64,000 bases of DNA from Gemmatirosa kalamazoonensis (GCF_000522985.1 NZ_CP007128.1:4820220-4884219), one strand, 5' to 3'; counted from the first letter of the stretch, positions 36,902 to 46,733 are shown. The notes: a model not told the origin generated them from the letters alone. Made by a program: numbers and translations.

Positions 36902-37786
36902 ATGAAGGGACGGAACGAGGTACTCGTCGGCAGCCTGCTGCTCGTCGCGCTCATCATCGGCATCGCCGGCACGATCTGGCTCGTGCGCGGCGGGCTGACG
37001 CGCGGCTACCCGCTCTACTCCGTGTTCCGCTGGGGACAGAACCTGAAGGTCGGGCAGCCGGTGGTCCTCTCGGGGGTACCAATCGGCTACGTCTCCAAGG
37101 TCGACCTCAAGGACGACGGCCACCTCGTCGTCAGCATGGCGATCCAGAAGGGGCGCAAGGTCCCGGCGAACGGCCGCGCCGTCGTCGAGGCGGTCGGCAT
37201 CTTCGGCGACGCGCAGGTGGCCATCCAGGCCACGCCGAGCCCCCAGAGCTTCTCGTCCGGCGACACCGTGCCCGCCGGCGTTCCCGCCGCAGGCATCCCC
37301 GAGCTCACGGCGAAGGCGGACAGCGTCGCCACGGTCGCCGTGAACGTGAGCCGGAAGCTGCAGTCGGAGCTCATCGACGCCGGCGCGCTGCGCGACATGC
37401 GCCAGGCGATCGGCCGCACGAACGCGCTCGTCGCCCAGATCGCGTCCATCGCCGCCGAGCAGTCGCGTCAGCTCTCGGCCACGCAGGCCCAGGTGCGCGG
37501 CATGCTGTCCGCCGTCGACACGCGGAAGCTCGACTCCACGCTCTCCAACGCGCGCACCGTGAGCGCGAACGCCGCGGCGCTCACCGACAGCCTCCGCGTC
37601 ACCACGTCGCAGATCAACGCGCTGCTCGTCCAGGTGAAATCCGGCCAGGGCACCGCCGGCAAGCTGCTCACCGACTCCCTGCTCTACGCCGACATCCGCC
37701 GCCTCGTCACGCGCGTGGACTCGCTCACGCTCGACTTCAAGAACAACCCCGGGAAGTACACGAAGGGCGTGGTGCGGATCTTCTGA
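36902..37786 (+). CDS. mlaD: MlaD-like MCE-domain lipid-binding protein
   Basis: 294 aa. One N-terminal transmembrane helix (VLVGSLLLVALIIGIAGTIWLV) is followed by an MCE domain (YPLYSVFRWGQNLKVGQPVVLSGVPIGYVSKV to about residue 130) and a long C-terminal alpha-helical, coiled-coil-prone tail rich in alanine, serine and threonine. MCE proteins form hexameric lipid channels with MlaE. The tail of about 160 residues resembles longer MCE proteins with tunnel-forming helices. It shares a probable operon with mlaE. Confidence 0.9.
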   Translation: MKGRNEVLVGSLLLVALIIGIAGTIWLVRGGLTRGYPLYSVFRWGQNLKVGQPVVLSGVPIGYVSKVDLKDDGHLVVSMAIQKGRKVPANGRAVVEAVGIFGDAQVAIQATPSPQSFSSGDTVPAGVPAAGIPELTAKADSVATVAVNVSRKLQSELIDAGALRDMRQAIGRTNALVAQIASIAAEQSRQLSATQAQVRGMLSAVDTRKLDSTLSNARTVSANAAALTDSLRVTTSQINALLVQVKSGQGTAGKLLTDSLLYADIRRLVTRVDSLTLDFKNNPGKYTKGVVRIF

Positions 37787-37914
37787 TGGGGCGGCGCTGA
37801 TACGGCGGCGCTCAATGCCACGGCGCTGAAACGGCGGCTCTGATACCACGCGTTATCAGAGCCGCCGTTTCAGCGCCGAAGCATCAGCGCCACTTCATCA
37901 GCGCCGCCTCATCG
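37784..37914. repeat. Near-perfect 60-bp-arm hairpin between convergent genes
   Basis: The arms (left from 37784, right to about 37914) agree over roughly 60 bases with a few mismatches, built from degenerate copies of GGCGCTGA-type 12-mers. The central loop is about 8 nt. The stop codons of mlaD and of the facing TonB receptor are inside the two arm ends, so the structure is symmetrical about the two genes. Confidence 0.85.
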
Positions 37915-40900
37915 GAACGAGTACCGCACGCCGAGCTGCATCCGGTACACGTCCGTCAGCCCGGCCGACTTCTCGAACGTCTGCGGCTTCAGCAGCTCGT
38001 TGTTGATCACGCGCAGCCGGTAGGTCAACGCGCCGGTCGCCGGGTCGACGGCGGGGTTCGTGAGCAGCTGGCCGCCCGTCGCCACGAGGCGCTGGCCGAC
38101 GCCCCAGTTCTTGTTCAGCAGGTTGCCGACGTTCAGCACGTCGAGGCGGAGCTGCAGGTTGTTCCGCTTGCCGAACGCCGAGCGGAAGACGTCCTGCGTG
38201 ACGCTGAGATCCGCGCGCGTCGTCATCGGCAGGAAGACCGCGCCGCGCATCGCGTACGACCCGCGGTGCGCGCTGAGGTACTTGTCCTGCTGGATGTACG
38301 CCTCGAACGCGTCCTTCTGCTGCTGCACGGTGAACGTCTTCGCCGACGCGCCCGAGCCGGTCGTGAACTGCACGAAGTTCATCTCCGACGGGTTGCGCGG
38401 GATGTAGATGAGGTCATTGCTCGACCCGCCGTCGCCGTTCGCGTCGCCCGAGAACACGTAGCTGCCGTTCGTCGTGATGATGACGTTGCCGCTCGACGCC
38501 GCCCCGCCGGTCGACGCGTCGAGGAAGAGCGACACGCCCGTCGCGCCGGCCTTGAAGTACTCCTTCTTGTACGACAGGGCGAGGAACGCGCGGTGCCCCG
38601 GCGAGTACTGCGAGTAGCCGAGTGGCGGGTTGTTCGGGTCGAGCGGCATCGCGTTCGTCTGCCACGAGCCGGCCGCGATCGAGCCCGGGTCCACCGTGTT
38701 CCGCGCCGCGCTGTACGAGTACGCGGCCTTCGCGAAGAAGCCGCCCTCGAACGCCTTCTCGAGCGACGCCGACGCCGTGTAGTTGTAGCCGCGCGCCTCG
38801 TTCGTGATCGTGAACGCGTCGGTGACGTTCGCGTTGATGCGGCGGTTCGTCCACCGCGGGCGCTGGTCGACGCCGGTGTACGCCGACTGCGGCGTGGGCA
38901 GGTTCACGTTCACGTACGCCGGCCCGTTCACGTCCTTGCCGTACAGCACCTCCGCCGTGCCGACCACGCCCCACGGCAGCTTCTGGTCGACCGCGAGGTC
39001 GCTCCGCCACGTCTGCGGGAAGCGCAGCTTCGGGTCGGTGAAGTTCAGCGTGTAGCTCGACGCCGGCGCGCCGGTCACCGACTTCGGCTTGTACGCGTCG
39101 GGGCTCGGGTTGAACGGCCGCGTCGTCGTGTTGGTGAGCGACTCCGAGCCGAGGATGATGCCGTTGTTGCCGATCTGGTTCGAGATCCACACGTACGGCG
39201 GGCGCCCGCTGAACACGCCCGTGCCGCCGCGCAGCTGCGTCGAGCGGTCGCCGTGCACGTCCCAGTTGAAGCCGAGCCGCGGCGACCAGAGGATGTTGCG
39301 GTCGGGCAGCTTCTCGGTCGCGTAGTGCACCGTGTTGCCCGAGGCGTCGCGGAAGTTGAGCGCGTTCGCCTGCGGGTTCGCGAAGCCCGTGTTGCTGAAC
39401 ACCGGCAGGTCCGCGCGCACGCCGGCCGTGAGCTGCAGGCCCCGAACCGGGCGCCACTGGTCCTGCACGTACGCGCCGTAGGAGAACACCTGCAGCTGCT
39501 GCAGCGGCTCGGTCAGCCCCGGGATGTTCACCCATCCGACCTGGAACTGCCGCAGCGTCACGGGCGACGTCGTGCGGTTCGGGTTCGCGAGGTAGCCCTG
39601 CGCGTCGGTGAGGAAGTCGTCGAGCGAGTTGTACACGTAGACGCTGTTCGCGCCCTGGAAGAAGACGTTGTCCGAGTTGTACTTCTCGAACGTCGCGCCG
39701 AACGTCAGGTCGTGCTTGTCGAGGAACAGCGAGAAGTTGTCCTGCGCCTGCAGCGTCTTGTAGCGCAGCTGGTTGTTCGGCGTGAACGGCTCGAAGCCGA
39801 AGTTCATGTACGTCACGCCGTCCTTCAGGATGTCCACCGTGGGGAAGAAGTCCCCCTTGTAGCCGCGGCTCTCGTCGTTCGTCGTGTAGCCGACGAGCGC
39901 GTTGTTCGACATCCGGCCCCCGCGCAGCTGCGCGTTCCACTCGCCGACGACGGAGCGCGAGTTCTCGAGGATGGAGTACCCCGAGTTCTGGAAGCTCATC
40001 GCGTTCGAGTTCGTGCGCCGGTTCCCGAACCCGAGCGAGCTGGAGTTCGACACGAGCTGGTCGGCGGACGAGTTCAGCAGCGTGTAGCGGAGGCTGAACT
40101 TGTTGTTGTCGTTCGCGTTGAAGTCCGCGCGGGCGAGCAGCCGCGTCGACGGCGTCTCGTTGTTGTAGCCGGTGTACGGGCCCGTGTTGTAGTGGAAGCT
40201 CTGCGTCAGGAGATCGCTCACCTTCTGCAGATCCGACGCGAGCACGCGCGTCACGTTGCCCGTCACCGCCTGGCCGCCGGAGTTCGCGAGGAACGTCGTC
40301 CCCGGCTCCTGCCGCTTGTCGCGCTCCCCGTCGACGAACAGGAACAGCTTGTTCTTGATGATCGGGCCGGAGAGGCGGCCGCCGATGAGGCCGAAGTCGA
40401 ACGTGCCGGGGTTGAACGCGTTCGTGCCCGCCTTCTTCCCGACGTAGCTCTGGTTCTGCTTGTTGAAGTAGAACGCCCCCTCGACGTTGTTCGTGCCGCT
40501 CTTCGTCACCGCGGCCACGCCGGCGCCGACGAAGTTCCCCTGCCGGACGTCGAACGGCGCGATGTTGACCTGCACCTGCTCGATCGCCTCGATCGGGATC
40601 GGCGCGACGTTCGTGCGTCCGCCGGGCTGTCCGGTGCCGAGGCCGAACGAGTTGTTGAAGAACGCGCCGTCGATCGTGATGTTGTTGAACCGCGTGTCCT
40701 GTCCGGCGAACGAGCCGCCGGATGCCTGCGGCGTGAGACGCGTGAAGTCCGTGAGGCTCCGGCTGATCGTCGGCAGCGCCTGGATCGCCTCGCTCGTCAC
40801 CTTCGTCGCGGCGCCGGTGCGCGCGGCGTTCAGCGTGCCGGTGCTCGCCACCACCTGCACGCCCGCGAGCTGGATCGCGGCGGTGTGCAGCGTGAACGAG

Positions 40901-41223
40901 ACGTCGGTCTGGTTGCCGAGCTCCACCGACACGCCGTTGCGCGTGTCGGGGGCGAAGCCTAACGCGCGCACGGTCACGGCGTACGGCCCGCCGACGCGCA
41001 TGCCGGGGATGGCGAAGCGGCCGTCCGCGCGCACCGATGCGCGGTACGTGGTGCCGGAGGGCGTGTGCACCGCCGTCACCTGCGCGGTGGGAACGGGCTC
41101 GCCGCTGCCGTTCGTGACGCGGCCCGCGAGCGAGCCGGTGGTGACCTGCGCGCCGAGCTGAGAGACGGCCGCGACGGCCACGATGGGCGCGACGAGGCCG
41201 GCGATCCGGCGGGGAGATGACAT
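37909..41223 (-). CDS. Oar-like TonB-dependent receptor with carboxypeptidase-regulatory domain
   Basis: 1,104 aa. A signal peptide (LVAPIVAVAAVSQLGA) is followed by a CarboxypepD_reg beta-sandwich (about 25-110, TTGSLAGRVTNGSGEPVPTAQV), a plug (about 120-250, with TSEAIQALPTISRSLTDFTRLTPQ) and a large barrel ending RYSFR. The size and the N-terminal sandwich place it with Oar/SusC-like receptors, used for large substrates or envelope function. It is paralogous to the receptor at 41945. No SusD partner is encoded nearby, which argues against a polysaccharide-utilisation locus. Confidence 0.9.
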   Translation of the reverse strand: MSSPRRIAGLVAPIVAVAAVSQLGAQVTTGSLAGRVTNGSGEPVPTAQVTAVHTPSGTTYRASVRADGRFAIPGMRVGGPYAVTVRALGFAPDTRNGVSVELGNQTDVSFTLHTAAIQLAGVQVVASTGTLNAARTGAATKVTSEAIQALPTISRSLTDFTRLTPQASGGSFAGQDTRFNNITIDGAFFNNSFGLGTGQPGGRTNVAPIPIEAIEQVQVNIAPFDVRQGNFVGAGVAAVTKSGTNNVEGAFYFNKQNQSYVGKKAGTNAFNPGTFDFGLIGGRLSGPIIKNKLFLFVDGERDKRQEPGTTFLANSGGQAVTGNVTRVLASDLQKVSDLLTQSFHYNTGPYTGYNNETPSTRLLARADFNANDNNKFSLRYTLLNSSADQLVSNSSSLGFGNRRTNSNAMSFQNSGYSILENSRSVVGEWNAQLRGGRMSNNALVGYTTNDESRGYKGDFFPTVDILKDGVTYMNFGFEPFTPNNQLRYKTLQAQDNFSLFLDKHDLTFGATFEKYNSDNVFFQGANSVYVYNSLDDFLTDAQGYLANPNRTTSPVTLRQFQVGWVNIPGLTEPLQQLQVFSYGAYVQDQWRPVRGLQLTAGVRADLPVFSNTGFANPQANALNFRDASGNTVHYATEKLPDRNILWSPRLGFNWDVHGDRSTQLRGGTGVFSGRPPYVWISNQIGNNGIILGSESLTNTTTRPFNPSPDAYKPKSVTGAPASSYTLNFTDPKLRFPQTWRSDLAVDQKLPWGVVGTAEVLYGKDVNGPAYVNVNLPTPQSAYTGVDQRPRWTNRRINANVTDAFTITNEARGYNYTASASLEKAFEGGFFAKAAYSYSAARNTVDPGSIAAGSWQTNAMPLDPNNPPLGYSQYSPGHRAFLALSYKKEYFKAGATGVSLFLDASTGGAASSGNVIITTNGSYVFSGDANGDGGSSNDLIYIPRNPSEMNFVQFTTGSGASAKTFTVQQQKDAFEAYIQQDKYLSAHRGSYAMRGAVFLPMTTRADLSVTQDVFRSAFGKRNNLQLRLDVLNVGNLLNKNWGVGQRLVATGGQLLTNPAVDPATGALTYRLRVINNELLKPQTFEKSAGLTDVYRMQLGVRYSFR

Positions 41224-41323
41224 GTGCGTCCTGCGCGAGGGGGGAGTCGTGCGGGGGGAAAAACAGCAGCGCCTAACGTACGGCGGGCCGTGGACTCCAG
41301 CAACGCGGGGGCTACCCCGCGGA

Positions 41324-41734
41324 TCAGCCGGACCCGCAGCTCCGCTTCGGATCGACGTCGATCATCTGCGTCGCGTTGCGCCCGATGCCCATGCCGGGGT
41401 CGATCGTCCACGCCGAGATCCCCGTGAGGTGCAGCGTCGCCGGGAAGCGGTACCGCTTCTTCTCGAACGGCCGCAGCAGATTGTCGGCGGAGAGCCGCGC
41501 CAGTCCGTCCGGCGTGTGCACCGCGACCGTGACCTCGCGCGGCGTCGGGTTCTTCACGTCCACGTACTGCACCACGCCGGTGCCGACGCATCGCGCCGTG
41601 TCGCCCCGGATCGCGAGCGCGGGCCGATCGCGGTCGGCGAGCCGCGTGACGGGCGCCTTCACCGGGTCCTTCGCTGCGCCGCCCGACGCGCACGCGGCGA
41701 GCAGCACCGTGAGGCCTAACGGTAGGAATCGCAT
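41324..41734 (-). CDS. Small lipoprotein of unknown function
   Basis: 136 aa with lipobox LLAAC at about residue 15. The mature part is one beta-rich domain (VVQYVDVKNPTPREVTVAVHTPDGLARL, then KKRYRFPATLHLTGISAWTID), with a cysteine pair at the middle and the end. There is weak resemblance to DUF1425/YcfL-type lipoproteins, not firm. It sits between two paralogous TonB receptors, on the same strand, and could be an accessory to one of them. The TTA codon in its signal sequence lies in the recurring octamer. Confidence 0.6.
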   Translation of the reverse strand: MRFLPLGLTVLLAACASGGAAKDPVKAPVTRLADRDRPALAIRGDTARCVGTGVVQYVDVKNPTPREVTVAVHTPDGLARLSADNLLRPFEKKRYRFPATLHLTGISAWTIDPGMGIGRNATQMIDVDPKRSCGSG

Positions 41735-41871
41735 CTCGCTGAAGGTGAGAGTTAGGCGCGAGGGCGGAGCCGCCAGCCTAGCCTATCCGGAGATCACCGC
41801 GATCGCCGTCGGATCCCCAGCGGTACTCGCCTGGAACCTCGCCGCCGCGACGTCGATCGCGCCGGGAACGC

Positions 41872-41905
41872 GCGCGGCCCCGAGCGAGAGTGCTCGGGGC
41901 CGCGC
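41872..41905 (-). terminator. GC hairpin after TonB receptor gene
   Basis: A perfect 14-bp stem (GCGCGGCCCCGAGC with complement) and 6-nt loop lie 40 nt downstream of the receptor stop at 41945. No T-run follows. It resembles the hairpin at 7921 in composition. Confidence 0.7.
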
Positions 41906-41944
41906 CGTCCGTCAACTATGGGCGTCCTCGCCCGCCGCGCGGCC

Positions 41945-44900
41945 TCAGAACGAGTACCGCACCGACAGCTGGAACGTGTAGTTCGAGAACACGTTGTTGT
42001 AGTTGAACTGCTGCGTCGTGGGGTTGAACGTGATCCGCGGCACCCCCGTCTGCAGGTTCGCCGTCGTGTTCGTCCCCGGCAGCACCATCGCCGTCGGCGA
42101 GTAGAGCACCTGCGGGTTGAACTGGCTCGTCGTCACCTGACGGCCCCAGTTCTTGTTCAGGAAGTTCATGAAGTTGATCCCGTCGAGGCGGATGCTGACG
42201 TTCTGCCCGTGGAACGTGGGCAGCGCCTGCTCGATCGAGATGTCCGTCTGGTTGATCCACGGCGTCGTGCACGAGTTGCGGCCGAGGATCCTGCCCTTCG
42301 ACTCGCGCAGGCAGTCGACCTTGTCGATGAACGCGAAGAACGCGTCCGACTGCTGCTGCGGCGTGTAGCTCACCGGGGCGCCGTTCGCGTCGGTCGTGTT
42401 CAGCGTCACGAACGTCGGCGTCTTCGGGTCGCTCGGCCCCGACGGCACGTACACCGGATCGTTCTGCGTCTGGTTGTCGCCGTTCAGGTCCGTGTTCGAC
42501 ACGTACGCGTAGTTCACGCCGCTCGATCCGCTGTAGATGAACGACAGCGACGTGCGCGTCTTCGGCACGGTGTAGCTGCCGTTCGCGACGATGCGGTGCT
42601 TCGTCTCGAACGCCGACGGCGCGAGCGACGCGTCGCGCTGGCTGCCGGCGTAGACGCGGCCGAAGCGGTACTGCGAGCCGGCCGTGCTCGACGTGAGGCT
42701 CACGACGTCCTTGGCCTCGGAGTACGTGTACGCCACCGCGCCGCCGAAGTTGTTGCGGAACCGCTTCTCGAGCTTGCCGGTGAGGTTGTACGCGTACGCC
42801 TTCGAGTAGTTCTGCACCGCGTACACCGCGTTGCGGCCGGTCACCTTCAGCGACGGGCTGCCCGGCTGCAGGCCGTACAGCGAGCGGCCGTCCACCGCCG
42901 AGGCGATCGGCGCGTCCTGGAGCGCCGCGTTGTAGTAGAGCAGGTCGTTGATGCTCTTCGTGTACAGCCCCTCGAGCGTCAGCACGTAGCCCTGGCCGAT
43001 CGCGCGGTCGAACGCGAGGTCCCCCTTCAGCGTCTGCGGGAACTTCATGTCCGGGTCGAGCAGGTCGACCTCGGCGCCGGCCGTCGCCTGCGTGCCGTTC
43101 GTGCAGGCGCGCGGCGGCGAGGCGACGTTCGCCGCCGTGAACTGCGGCGCCGTGGCCGCGTTGCACGACAGCGACGCGAAGCCGGACACGCCGCCCGAGT
43201 TCTGGAACGCGTTCGACAGCCACACGTACGCCGGCGCGCCCTGGAACAGCCCGAGACCGCCGCGCACCACGTTCCGGAGGTCGCCGGTGATGTTGTAGTT
43301 GAACCCGAAGCGCGGCGAGATCTGCAGGTTCCCCGTCGGGATCTCGCTCGTGTTCACGTTGAACTGCTGCTGCACCTGCGCGTTGAACGGGGGCCGATTC
43401 GTGAACCGCGGCAGGTCGGCGCGCACGCCGAGCGTGAGGTTCAGGCGGTCGGTCGCCGTCCAGTCGTCCTGCACGTACGCCGAGAGCTGCTGCGCGTGCG
43501 GCCGCACCGAGCCGTCACCCGTCACCGGCACGCCGATCTGGTAGCGGTTCGGCAGGCCGGCGATGAGCGAGTCGAGCGTGCCGAACGTCCACAGCCCCGC
43601 GGAGTTCGCGCCGAAGACGTTGCGCGCCTTGTAGAACTGGTTCTGCGTGCCGATCGTCAGCCGGTGGCCGGCCGGGAGCGGCAGCGTGTAGTTGTCCGTC
43701 AGCTCCCAGGTGTCCTGGTCGAGCGCGTTCGCCTGCGACGACGCGTCGGTGCCCGCGGCCAGCTGCACCACGCTGGGGATCGTCGCCAGCACCTGCGCCT
43801 GCAGCCGGCCCGGCGTCTCGCGCGCGTCGCGGATGCGCGTGTAGCCGACGATCAGCTCGTTGTACGCGCCGTTGCTGAAGTTCGTGCGCAGCTGCGCGAC
43901 CGGCGCGTGCTTGTCCGACACGAAGTGATACAGGCTGCTCGACAGCGGGAAGAACGGCGCCGCGCCGGTCGAGCTGCGCGAGAACACGTCCTGCTCGGCG
44001 TGCGCGTAGTTCTCGCGCACGATCAGCGTGGTGTTGAACGGCAGCACGAAGTCGACGCGCGCGAAGATGTTCGTCAGCGGGTTGTGGCGGTTGACGAAGC
44101 CCGCCGTGCCGAGCTCCGTGATCCCGCGATCGGAGAGCGCCTTCGTGAACTGGTCGATCTGCGTCTGCGTGAGGCGGATCGTCGGGTCGCCGAGCACCGG
44201 GCCGCTCGCCGGCACCGCCTGCTGCTGCCATTCCGGGTTGACGAAGAAGAACACCTTGTCCTTCACGATCGGCCCGCCCGCCGAGAAGCCGTACTGCGCC
44301 TGCTTGAAGTCGTTCAGGTAGGGCTGCGACCGCTGGAACTGCTGGTTGCGTCCGTACGCGTACGCCGAGCCGTGGAACTGGTTCGTGCCGCTCTTCGTGA
44401 TCGCGTTGATGGAGAGACCGGCGAACTGGCCGACGCGCACGTCGAACGGCGCGAGCAGCACCTGGTACTCCTTCACCGACTCGATGCCGATCGACTTGCC
44501 GCCCGCCTGACCGCCCGGCTGCCCCGTGGAGCCGAGACCGAACAGGTCCTTCTCCGTGGCGCCGTCGATCTGGATGTTGTTAAACCGGTTGTTGACGCCG
44601 CCCGCCGAGAGCCCGGGGCCGTTCGTCGACACCTGCGGCGTGAGCGAGACGAAGTCGGTGAAGCTGCGGTTCAGCGTCGGCAGCTTGCGGATCAGCGTGT
44701 CGGTGATGGTCGTCTGCGCGCCGGTCCGCGTCGGCGTGATGATCGAGTTCTCGCCCGACGCCTGCACGGTGACCGTGGAGAGCTGCGTCGCCTGCGTGTG
44801 CAGCTGCATGTCCACCGGGGTCGTCTGGCCGAGCGAGACGGTCACCGGCTGCACCGTCTGCGGCGCGTAGCCGATGCGGCGGAACGTGACGCGGTAGTTG

Positions 44901-45142
44901 TTCCCCGGCTCGAGGCCGAGCACGACGTACCGGCCGTCGGTGCGAGTCGCGGCGCCCGACGTGCGACCGGTCGCGGCGTCCACGACCTGCACCTGGGCCG
45001 CCTCGAGCGGCTCGCCATTGGCGCCCGTCACGCGGCCACCGACGGAGCCGGTGGTCGCCTGCGCGCCCAAGCGGGATCCACCGACGCTCACCACCGCCAC
45101 GAGCGCGGCGGTGAACGTCGCGATCCGACGAATCATCATCAT
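41945..45142 (-). CDS. Oar-like TonB-dependent receptor with carboxypeptidase-regulatory domain
   Basis: 1,065 aa. Domain order is as in its neighbour: signal peptide (AALVAVVSVGGSRLGA), CarboxypepD_reg (ATTGSVGGRVTGANGEPLEAAQV), plug (TLIRKLPTLNRSFTDFVSLTPQV, then NRFNNIQIDGA) and a barrel ending LSVRYSF. The plug phrases are shared with the 37909 receptor, so the two arose by duplication but have diverged widely in the barrel. The likely role is TonB-driven uptake of a large substrate or envelope remodelling. A promoter candidate and a terminator hairpin bracket it as a single transcript. Confidence 0.9.
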   Translation of the reverse strand: MMMIRRIATFTAALVAVVSVGGSRLGAQATTGSVGGRVTGANGEPLEAAQVQVVDAATGRTSGAATRTDGRYVVLGLEPGNNYRVTFRRIGYAPQTVQPVTVSLGQTTPVDMQLHTQATQLSTVTVQASGENSIITPTRTGAQTTITDTLIRKLPTLNRSFTDFVSLTPQVSTNGPGLSAGGVNNRFNNIQIDGATEKDLFGLGSTGQPGGQAGGKSIGIESVKEYQVLLAPFDVRVGQFAGLSINAITKSGTNQFHGSAYAYGRNQQFQRSQPYLNDFKQAQYGFSAGGPIVKDKVFFFVNPEWQQQAVPASGPVLGDPTIRLTQTQIDQFTKALSDRGITELGTAGFVNRHNPLTNIFARVDFVLPFNTTLIVRENYAHAEQDVFSRSSTGAAPFFPLSSSLYHFVSDKHAPVAQLRTNFSNGAYNELIVGYTRIRDARETPGRLQAQVLATIPSVVQLAAGTDASSQANALDQDTWELTDNYTLPLPAGHRLTIGTQNQFYKARNVFGANSAGLWTFGTLDSLIAGLPNRYQIGVPVTGDGSVRPHAQQLSAYVQDDWTATDRLNLTLGVRADLPRFTNRPPFNAQVQQQFNVNTSEIPTGNLQISPRFGFNYNITGDLRNVVRGGLGLFQGAPAYVWLSNAFQNSGGVSGFASLSCNAATAPQFTAANVASPPRACTNGTQATAGAEVDLLDPDMKFPQTLKGDLAFDRAIGQGYVLTLEGLYTKSINDLLYYNAALQDAPIASAVDGRSLYGLQPGSPSLKVTGRNAVYAVQNYSKAYAYNLTGKLEKRFRNNFGGAVAYTYSEAKDVVSLTSSTAGSQYRFGRVYAGSQRDASLAPSAFETKHRIVANGSYTVPKTRTSLSFIYSGSSGVNYAYVSNTDLNGDNQTQNDPVYVPSGPSDPKTPTFVTLNTTDANGAPVSYTPQQQSDAFFAFIDKVDCLRESKGRILGRNSCTTPWINQTDISIEQALPTFHGQNVSIRLDGINFMNFLNKNWGRQVTTSQFNPQVLYSPTAMVLPGTNTTANLQTGVPRITFNPTTQQFNYNNVFSNYTFQLSVRYSF

Positions 45143-45210
45143 GGAAGTCCTGTCTGGAAGCAGGATGGAATGGCGCGGCCGGACCCAGCGTACTCGGCCG
45201 CGTGCCGAGC

Positions 45211-45240
45211 AACCTAGAGAACCCGCGGAACCGACGTCAA
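45211..45240 (-). promoter_or_regulatory. Sigma-70-like promoter for TonB receptor
   Basis: On the minus strand, TTGACG (45240-45235), an 18-nt spacer and TAGGTT (45216-45211) lie about 70 nt upstream of the ATG at 45142. This is the best conventional promoter match in the window and gives the gene a leader, unlike the leaderless set. Confidence 0.5.
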
Positions 45241-45314
45241 CGGAGTTGCGGGATCGTGACCGGGCGCTACCGACCGCCCGACACGCCGTACGGACCCTGG
45301 CCGAAACGGCCCCG

Positions 45315-46721
45315 TCACCCCCGGCGCGCGGGGCGTCCGACGGTGAGGTAATAGACGGGAATGCCCGCGGCCACGATGCCGAGCGTGGCGAGCGTCGCCC
45401 ATCGGCTCGACGGGTCGAGGATCGCGTTCCCCAGGAGATAGAGCGTCGCCAGCACGAAGAGGGCCGGCACGACCGGATACCCCGGGGTGCGGAACGGCGG
45501 CGACCAGTCGGCGCGCTTCCGCAGGGTGAACACGCTCGCCACGGCGAGCGCGTAGAACGGCACGATCGCCGTCACGAACTGGTCGGCGAGCTGCTCGAAC
45601 GTGCGCAGCATGACGAACGCGACGCCGAGCGCCGCCGTCAGCATGATCGCCACGTACGGGCTCTCGTAGCGGTGATGCACGCGCGCCACAGGCTTGAAGA
45701 ACAGGCCGTCCTCCGCGAGCGCGAAGAAGATGCGCGGCGCGGTGAGCAGCGTGCCGTTCAGCGTGCCGAACGTGGAGAGCATCACCGTGACCGCGACGAA
45801 CGCGACGCCGGCGGGGCCGATGAGCCGCTGGGCGACGTCCGCCGCGACGAGCCGAGAGTGCCGGATCTCCTCGACCGACATCACGCTGAGGTACGCCACG
45901 TTCGCCAGCAGGTAGATCGCGATCACCGCCACCGTGCCGATGATCAGCGCCCGCGGCACGTTGCGACGCGGCTCCTTCACCTCGCCGGCGACGAAGCTGA
46001 GGTCCGCCCACCCGTCGAACGCCCACAGCGCCGAGACGAGCGCGAGCCCGAACGCGCCGACCGCGAAGCTCCCCGGCGGCGTCGCCGGCGTGAAGTGCGA
46101 TCCGCCGGTGCGCGGCAGCCCCATCGCGAGCGCGAGCAGCACGATGAACAGCAGCCCGCCGTACTTCGCCAGCGTCGTCACGTTCTGGACGACCGCGCCC
46201 GATCGCGCGCCGCGGTAGTTGAACACCGAGGTCAGCACGATCGCCACGGCGGCGATGTAGTGCACCCAGTCGCTGTACGGCGCCTGCGCCGGGTCGTGCC
46301 CCGTCACGCGCAGCAGGTACTCGGCGAACGTGGTCGAGATCGCGCCGAGCGACGCGGCGCGGATGACGACGAGCTCGGACCAGCCGAACAGGAACGCCGG
46401 CAGCCGCCCCCACCCGTCGCGGATGAACACGTAGAGCCCGCCCGTCTCCGGCCGCGCCCCGGCCACCTCCGCCAGCGTGAGCGCGCCGCACAGCGCGAAC
46501 AGCCCGCCGGTGACCCACACGGCGAGCATCGGCAGCGGCCCGGGGAGCTTGTCGGCGATGCCGGCCGGCGAGCGGAAGATGCCCGAGCCGATCGTGGATC
46601 CGATGAGCACCGCGACGGCGCTCCACAGGCCGAGTCGGCGCGGGAGCCCCCGGATCGTCTCGGGGGTGGGGGCGGCGGACGGGCGCGATGCCGGGTCGCG
46701 CGGCAGGGTGGGGGCGGCCAT
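45315..46721 (-). CDS. APC-family amino-acid permease
   Basis: 468 aa with about 12 transmembrane helices. The first helix motif IGSTIGSGIFRSPAGIA is the substrate-binding unwound helix of LAT-type APC permeases; EVKEPRRNVPRALIIG is the loop conserved in the family. It imports or exchanges amino acids across the inner membrane. The start at 46721 directly follows a TACTTT hexamer. Substrate cannot be told. Confidence 0.88.
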   Translation of the reverse strand: MAAPTLPRDPASRPSAAPTPETIRGLPRRLGLWSAVAVLIGSTIGSGIFRSPAGIADKLPGPLPMLAVWVTGGLFALCGALTLAEVAGARPETGGLYVFIRDGWGRLPAFLFGWSELVVIRAASLGAISTTFAEYLLRVTGHDPAQAPYSDWVHYIAAVAIVLTSVFNYRGARSGAVVQNVTTLAKYGGLLFIVLLALAMGLPRTGGSHFTPATPPGSFAVGAFGLALVSALWAFDGWADLSFVAGEVKEPRRNVPRALIIGTVAVIAIYLLANVAYLSVMSVEEIRHSRLVAADVAQRLIGPAGVAFVAVTVMLSTFGTLNGTLLTAPRIFFALAEDGLFFKPVARVHHRYESPYVAIMLTAALGVAFVMLRTFEQLADQFVTAIVPFYALAVASVFTLRKRADWSPPFRTPGYPVVPALFVLATLYLLGNAILDPSSRWATLATLGIVAAGIPVYYLTVGRPARRG

Positions 46722-46727
46722 GGCGAC

Positions 46728-46733
46728 AAAGTA
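46728..46733 (-). promoter_or_regulatory. -10-like TACTTT, leaderless permease promoter
   Basis: On the minus strand TACTTT stands 6 nt before the permease ATG at 46721. There is no Shine-Dalgarno between. Confidence 0.45.
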
